The notes beneath the pieces were generated by a model. That model was not told the DNA's origin and ran no database searches. It was given only the letters and a program-made list of their open reading frames with translations. The position numbers and the translations under genes were made by a program. This document shows, piece after piece, positions 60,812 to 64,000 of a stretch of 64,000 bases of DNA; position 1 is the stretch's first letter, and each line of letters opens with the position of its first letter. Source of the DNA: JADLGH01 sp964586675 (GTDB lineage Bacteria > Desulfobacterota_D > UBA1144 > Nemesobacterales > UBA2774). The stretch spans positions 27,885-91,884 of the forward strand of contig CAZPHQ010000009.1 of the NCBI GenBank assembly GCA_964586675.1. The letters are read 5' to 3'.

Positions 60812-62164
60812 ATGGAAAACGATAACGCTCGCGAGAGCGTCAAAAGGATTTCTGCAAACTTCGAGCTGGAGCTCCTCCGGCTCATCAAGACGCTCAACCT
60901 CATATCGCAGTCGAAGGAGCTGTTCCGCACACAGGCGGCGGGGATAGAAGCGTTTACAGCAGGCCAGAGGGCCCGCCTCGACAATCTGAAGGCAAAGCTG
61001 GCCCGGATGGGCGAGGCCCCCCCGGCGTCCGGCGATCCGTTCGAAGCCCCCGCCGAAAGGCCCCCGGTACCCGATTATCTTTTCGATATAACTCGCGATA
61101 TAGAAAGCTATCTCGACGAGATAGGCTCCGGCTTCGAAAAGCTGAAGACGGATTATGTCGGAAAGCTCGACTCGGTGTACTCGGTTTATAATCTGGAGCT
61201 CGGCGCTTCGCAGTCGGACCTCGACACGCGCCTGAAGGAGCTTGAAAAAGAGCTCATACATGCAGCGGTCCCTGCCGCCGCCGAGAAGGCGCCGGAGCCC
61301 GAGGCCGCGCCCGCAGTGCACTCCGTCCCCCCCGCGCCGGAAGAGCCCGGCCCGGAAAGGACTTTCGTGCCGAGGGTCGACTATATCGGCCCCGATCCGA
61401 CAGTGGATAACATAACGACTCTAAGACCCAACGGTAAAAAGCCCGAGGAAGCCGAAACGAAGCCCCCCCAAAAAACTGAACAGGAAAAGCCGGAAAAAAC
61501 GGAGAAAAAGGAAGCGAAGGCGGCCAAAGCCAACGGGCAGGCGGCGCAGGCGGGCTTCAAGAGCCCGTACGTTATGAACGCCGTCCTCCTCATAATGGGC
61601 CTCATACTCGGCGTCATATTCTACGACGCCCTCATGAGGACATGGGGCATACAGAACTACACCGGCGCGCAGAAAATAGAGGCCGAAGCCCCGGTATCCC
61701 CGCCTGCGGTGGCCCCGGCGCCGGTCAAAAAGGAAGCCGAAGAGGGTAATCTTGCAGCAGTGAACCGGCAGCCGAAGGAGCCCGCCCCGGCGCCTAAGCC
61801 CGTGGAGCCCGTTCAGGAGAGAGCCGAGACACCGGCCATAATAGCTGCCGTACCAGAAAAGCTGGAAGAGGAAGCGAAGGCCGAACCGGAAGCAGCCGCG
61901 CCTCCGGCGGAAACCGTGGCCGAGCCCGAGCCGGCGCAATCTACCCCTGCCGTAACGACGGCCGGAGCCGGAGCGTATACCGTGATCGGTGCGGGTGCCA
62001 ACATCAGGAGCGGACCCGGAATGGGTTACGACGTCGTGAGGGAAGTGAGCGGGGGGGAAACCATAACCTCGACAGGCGAAGTGCGCGGAAGATGGGTGAA
62101 GATCAGCGTTCCGGGCGGCGGCGAGGGATGGATATCCTCGAAGCTCCTCCAGGAAGCCCGGTAA
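60812..62164 (+). CDS. Single-pass membrane protein with C-terminal SH3 domain
   Basis: 450 aa. A cytoplasmic helical N-terminal part (to about 150), a Pro/Ala/Glu/Lys-rich linker, one TM helix at about 252-272 (VMNAVLLIMGLILGVIFYDAL), another Pro/Ala-rich linker and a bacterial SH3 domain at about 385-450 (AYTVIGAGANIRSGPGMGYDVV, GRWVKISVPGGGEGWISSKLL). SH3b domains bind cell-wall peptides, so it probably links cytoplasm and periplasm. I chose ATG 60812 behind GAGAAAGGGA. Partners unknown; it lies downstream of the zf-HC2 gene on the same strand. Confidence 0.8.
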   Translation: MENDNARESVKRISANFELELLRLIKTLNLISQSKELFRTQAAGIEAFTAGQRARLDNLKAKLARMGEAPPASGDPFEAPAERPPVPDYLFDITRDIESYLDEIGSGFEKLKTDYVGKLDSVYSVYNLELGASQSDLDTRLKELEKELIHAAVPAAAEKAPEPEAAPAVHSVPPAPEEPGPERTFVPRVDYIGPDPTVDNITTLRPNGKKPEEAETKPPQKTEQEKPEKTEKKEAKAAKANGQAAQAGFKSPYVMNAVLLIMGLILGVIFYDALMRTWGIQNYTGAQKIEAEAPVSPPAVAPAPVKKEAEEGNLAAVNRQPKEPAPAPKPVEPVQERAETPAIIAAVPEKLEEEAKAEPEAAAPPAETVAEPEPAQSTPAVTTAGAGAYTVIGAGANIRSGPGMGYDVVREVSGGETITSTGEVRGRWVKISVPGGGEGWISSKLLQEAR

Positions 62165-62208
62165 TTCCGCCCGCGGCTTTTACTCCCTTTATTTAATTCA
62201 GTCAGCGA

Positions 62209-62880
62209 TTATTCAGAAGGCGCGGGGTTCGTGCTCACAGCCGAGAATTCCTGCTGCGGGACAAATCCCGTGCCGTAGAGGCTGTCGTAAATCTCTCTCG
62301 CCTTCTCCGGCTGCCCCATCTTCTCGTAAGAAAGAGCGGTGTGGAGCCTGGCCTGGGTCCCGTAGGGACTAGACGGGTCGTCGTTGATGAGTGTGAAGTA
62401 GTCGATCGCTTCCTGCCATTTCTCCTGCCTGTAGCGCGCTATGCCCTTCTTGAGAACGGCTGCCTGGACGAGCAGGCGCTCGCTGTCCTTCGAGCTGGTA
62501 TACGTGTCGAGCATCACGACGGCCTCGTCGTAATTACCGTTTTCATACTGTATAAGCCCGGAGTAGTAAGCGGCGAGGGCGGCGACCGCTGTATTCGGAT
62601 ATTCGTCCCTTATGGAGGCGAATTCCGAAATGGCCTCTTCGCTGGAGCCAATGTTGTACTTCGCGACCGCATCCGAGAACTTCTGCCCTGCTATGTCGCT
62701 CTTCTTGCCGGCCATCCCGGCGACGATGTATCCGACGATGATAAGCGCGACTATCACTACGACGCCGATCAGTATTTTTTTCGAGTGGTCCGAGAAATAT
62801 TCGAAGCCCGAAACTACCGTCGATACGAACTTGTCGGGCCCTTTAAGCTCTTTTTCAGTGTATTTGATACGTTTTGCCAT
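62209..62880 (-). CDS. Membrane-anchored TPR protein, YfgM-like
   Basis: 223 aa. Cytoplasmic basic N-terminus (AKRIKYTEKELKGPDKFVS), a single TM helix (KKILIGVVVIVALIIVGYIVAGM, about 44-66) and periplasmic TPR-like repeats (AISEFASIRDEYPNTAVAALAAYYSGLI, AIDYFTLINDDPSSPYGTQARLHTAL). This is the layout of YfgM/tetratricopeptide proteins that associate with SecYEG and periplasmic chaperones. A consensus TATAAT ends 7 nt before ATG 62880, suggesting a leaderless message. It converges with the SH3 gene. Confidence 0.82.
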   Translation of the reverse strand: MAKRIKYTEKELKGPDKFVSTVVSGFEYFSDHSKKILIGVVVIVALIIVGYIVAGMAGKKSDIAGQKFSDAVAKYNIGSSEEAISEFASIRDEYPNTAVAALAAYYSGLIQYENGNYDEAVVMLDTYTSSKDSERLLVQAAVLKKGIARYRQEKWQEAIDYFTLINDDPSSPYGTQARLHTALSYEKMGQPEKAREIYDSLYGTGFVPQQEFSAVSTNPAPSE

Positions 62881-62887
62881 GCGGGAA

Positions 62888-62915
62888 ATTATAATCGGGG
62901 GCCCGAGAAATTCAA
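62888..62915 (-). promoter_or_regulatory. Promoter of the TPR gene, predicted leaderless
   Basis: On the minus strand TTGAAT (62910-62915), 16-nt spacer, TATAAT (62888-62893), then 7 nt to the ATG. No Shine-Dalgarno. Confidence 0.65.
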
Positions 62916-63007
62916 GCGCGCGAAACACGCTTCGAGGCGCCTCGCCATAAGTGGCTTTTCTTGCGATTGACCGACGCTGTGGCTAAACTAGTCTCTGTCC
63001 CCATATC

Positions 63008-64000
63008 ATGATCAGAACGGTATCGCTGTCGCTTATAATCCTTTCTTTTTTCGTTTTTTTCGCCGGAAGAGCGCTCACTCAAAATGCGCCTCCGGAAGAA
63101 AACGGGTCCGCAGCGCCCGACCCCCGCGCGCAGGGCGAGGTCGTGGTGATAGAGATAAACGGAACGATAAACCCGGCCACGCTCGACTACATACGAACCG
63201 GTCTCGAAGCCGCGGAGACAAGCTCCGCCGAAGCCCTCGTCATACAGCTCGACACCCCGGGCGGCCTTCTGACGTCGACGAAAGAAATCGTGAAGCTGAT
63301 ACTGAACTCTCCCGTGCCCGTGGTCGTATACGTCTCACCAAAGGGCGCGTCCGCGACTTCCGCAGGCGTGTTTATAACGCTTTCTGCGAACATCGCCGCA
63401 ATGGCTCCCGGAACTAGCATAGGTGCCGCGCACCCCGTATCCCTGGCGCCGAAAGGGAACGAAGAGGAAAAGAAAAACGGTCAGGGTGAAAAATCCGCCG
63501 AGGGAGATAAAAAGACAGCGGACGAAAAGCCCGCTGCCGGCGAGAAAACGAACGAAGGCATAATGGGTGAGAAGCTCGAAAACTACGCCTCTTCCTTTAT
63601 AGAGAGCATAGCCGAGGAAAGGGGGCGGAATGTCGAGTGGGCCGAGGAGGCCGTCAGGAAGAGCGCTTCCATAACGGCCAGCGAGGCGCTCGAACTGAAA
63701 GTCATAGACCTCATCGCGCCGGACCTCCCGTCGCTCCTTGGAACGATCAGCGGGCGGACAGTGAAGGTATCGGACGGGGAAAGGACGCTCCTCACGAAGG
63801 ACGCCCCGGTGAGGAAGGTCGAGATGACGGCCAAGCAGAAGTTCATCGACATTATAAGCACGCCCGACATAGCGTTCCTCCTGCTCTCGCTGGGCTCGCT
63901 CGGGCTCCTTCTCGAATTCTATAATCCGGGGCTCGTAATCCCGGGGGTCGCCGGGGTCGTGTGCTTGCTCATGGGGTTCGTGTCGTTCCAGCAGCTGCCG
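63008..64000 (+). CDS. NfeD-family membrane-bound serine protease, 3' end beyond window
   Basis: The first 331 codons of a longer gene. Signal sequence (MIRTVSLSLIILSFFVFFAG), then a ClpP-like domain: VVVIEINGTINPATLDYI, VIQLDTPGGLLTSTKEIV and the catalytic Ser in SPKGASATSAGVFI. The acidic, Lys-rich insertion (NEEEKKNGQGEKSAEGDK) is family-variable. The C-terminus shown begins the membrane segments (AFLLLSLGSLGLLLEFYNPG, then VPG-type turns). NfeD proteases cut the C-terminus of stomatin/SPFH proteins; the partner gene, if present, would lie downstream. Confidence 0.92.
   Translation, partial: MIRTVSLSLIILSFFVFFAGRALTQNAPPEENGSAAPDPRAQGEVVVIEINGTINPATLDYIRTGLEAAETSSAEALVIQLDTPGGLLTSTKEIVKLILNSPVPVVVYVSPKGASATSAGVFITLSANIAAMAPGTSIGAAHPVSLAPKGNEEEKKNGQGEKSAEGDKKTADEKPAAGEKTNEGIMGEKLENYASSFIESIAEERGRNVEWAEEAVRKSASITASEALELKVIDLIAPDLPSLLGTISGRTVKVSDGERTLLTKDAPVRKVEMTAKQKFIDIISTPDIAFLLLSLGSLGLLLEFYNPGLVIPGVAGVVCLLMGFVSFQQLP

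Overview
The window is chromosomal sequence from a GC-rich, Gram-negative bacterium. Evidence for an outer-membrane cell plan is indirect: YceI-type and YfeK-type periplasmic proteins, a PtsP-type nitrogen phosphotransferase, three IPTL-CTERM surface/export proteins and several signal-peptide proteins. The gene mix (phasin-like proteins, chlamydial-type ribonucleotide reductase, PtsP, DUF4070-type radical SAM protein) and heavy use of ATA (Ile) and AGG (Arg) codons fit a deltaproteobacteria-like (Desulfobacterota or related) lineage better than an enteric or actinobacterial one, but no marker here fixes the genus. No phage, transposon, CRISPR array or tRNA gene was found. Nearly all of it is housekeeping and metabolic DNA with short, single-gene or two-gene transcription units on both strands.

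Layout. 1-2.8 kb: acyl-CoA dehydrogenase, dodecin, two phasin-like proteins. 3.0-7.0 kb: sigma-70 family factor, LysM protein, D-aminoacyl-tRNA deacylase, smpB-ssrA (trans-translation pair) and a small GIY-YIG gene next to tmRNA; this stretch carries short palindromic repeats. 7-13 kb: ArsR/SRPBCC pair, aldo-keto reductase, two-gene ABC exporter, SulP transporter. 13-24 kb: secreted proteins, rph-rdgB, pyrG, a membrane glycosyltransferase, YfeK-like protein, RNase II/R-type exonuclease, ferredoxin-NADP reductase. 24-36 kb: ptsP, site-2 protease, citrate synthase, a 5'-truncated flavoprotein, TPR protein, M42 peptidase, large secreted phytase-like/choice-of-anchor I protein. 36-40 kb: nrdA-nrdB behind a cobalamin riboswitch. 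40-50 kb: IPTL-CTERM proteins, disulfide oxidoreductase, diadenylate cyclase-like gene with a phosphoesterase, YceI, SixA phosphatase, RraA, B12-binding radical SAM protein. 50-64 kb: methyltransferase, rplU-rpmA, degenerate cyclase-domain receptor, mnmA-mtaB, phosphoesterase, AAA ATPase/VWA pair, zf-HC2, SH3, TPR and NfeD-type protease genes.

How it fits together. The most informative unit is nrdAB: NrdB has the Phe and Glu substitutions of class Ic (Mn/Fe) radical subunits, and a B12 riboswitch lies upstream, so the cell probably also has a B12-dependent reductase elsewhere and turns this one down when B12 is plentiful. The AAA/VWA pair is striking because the ATPase frame is intact from end to end except for one in-frame TGA just before the sensor-1 strand. 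Several genes without a Shine-Dalgarno sequence have a -10 box 6-10 nt before the start codon, suggesting leaderless transcripts. Two families of short inverted repeats are scattered between genes, and one copy supplies the nrdB stop codon.
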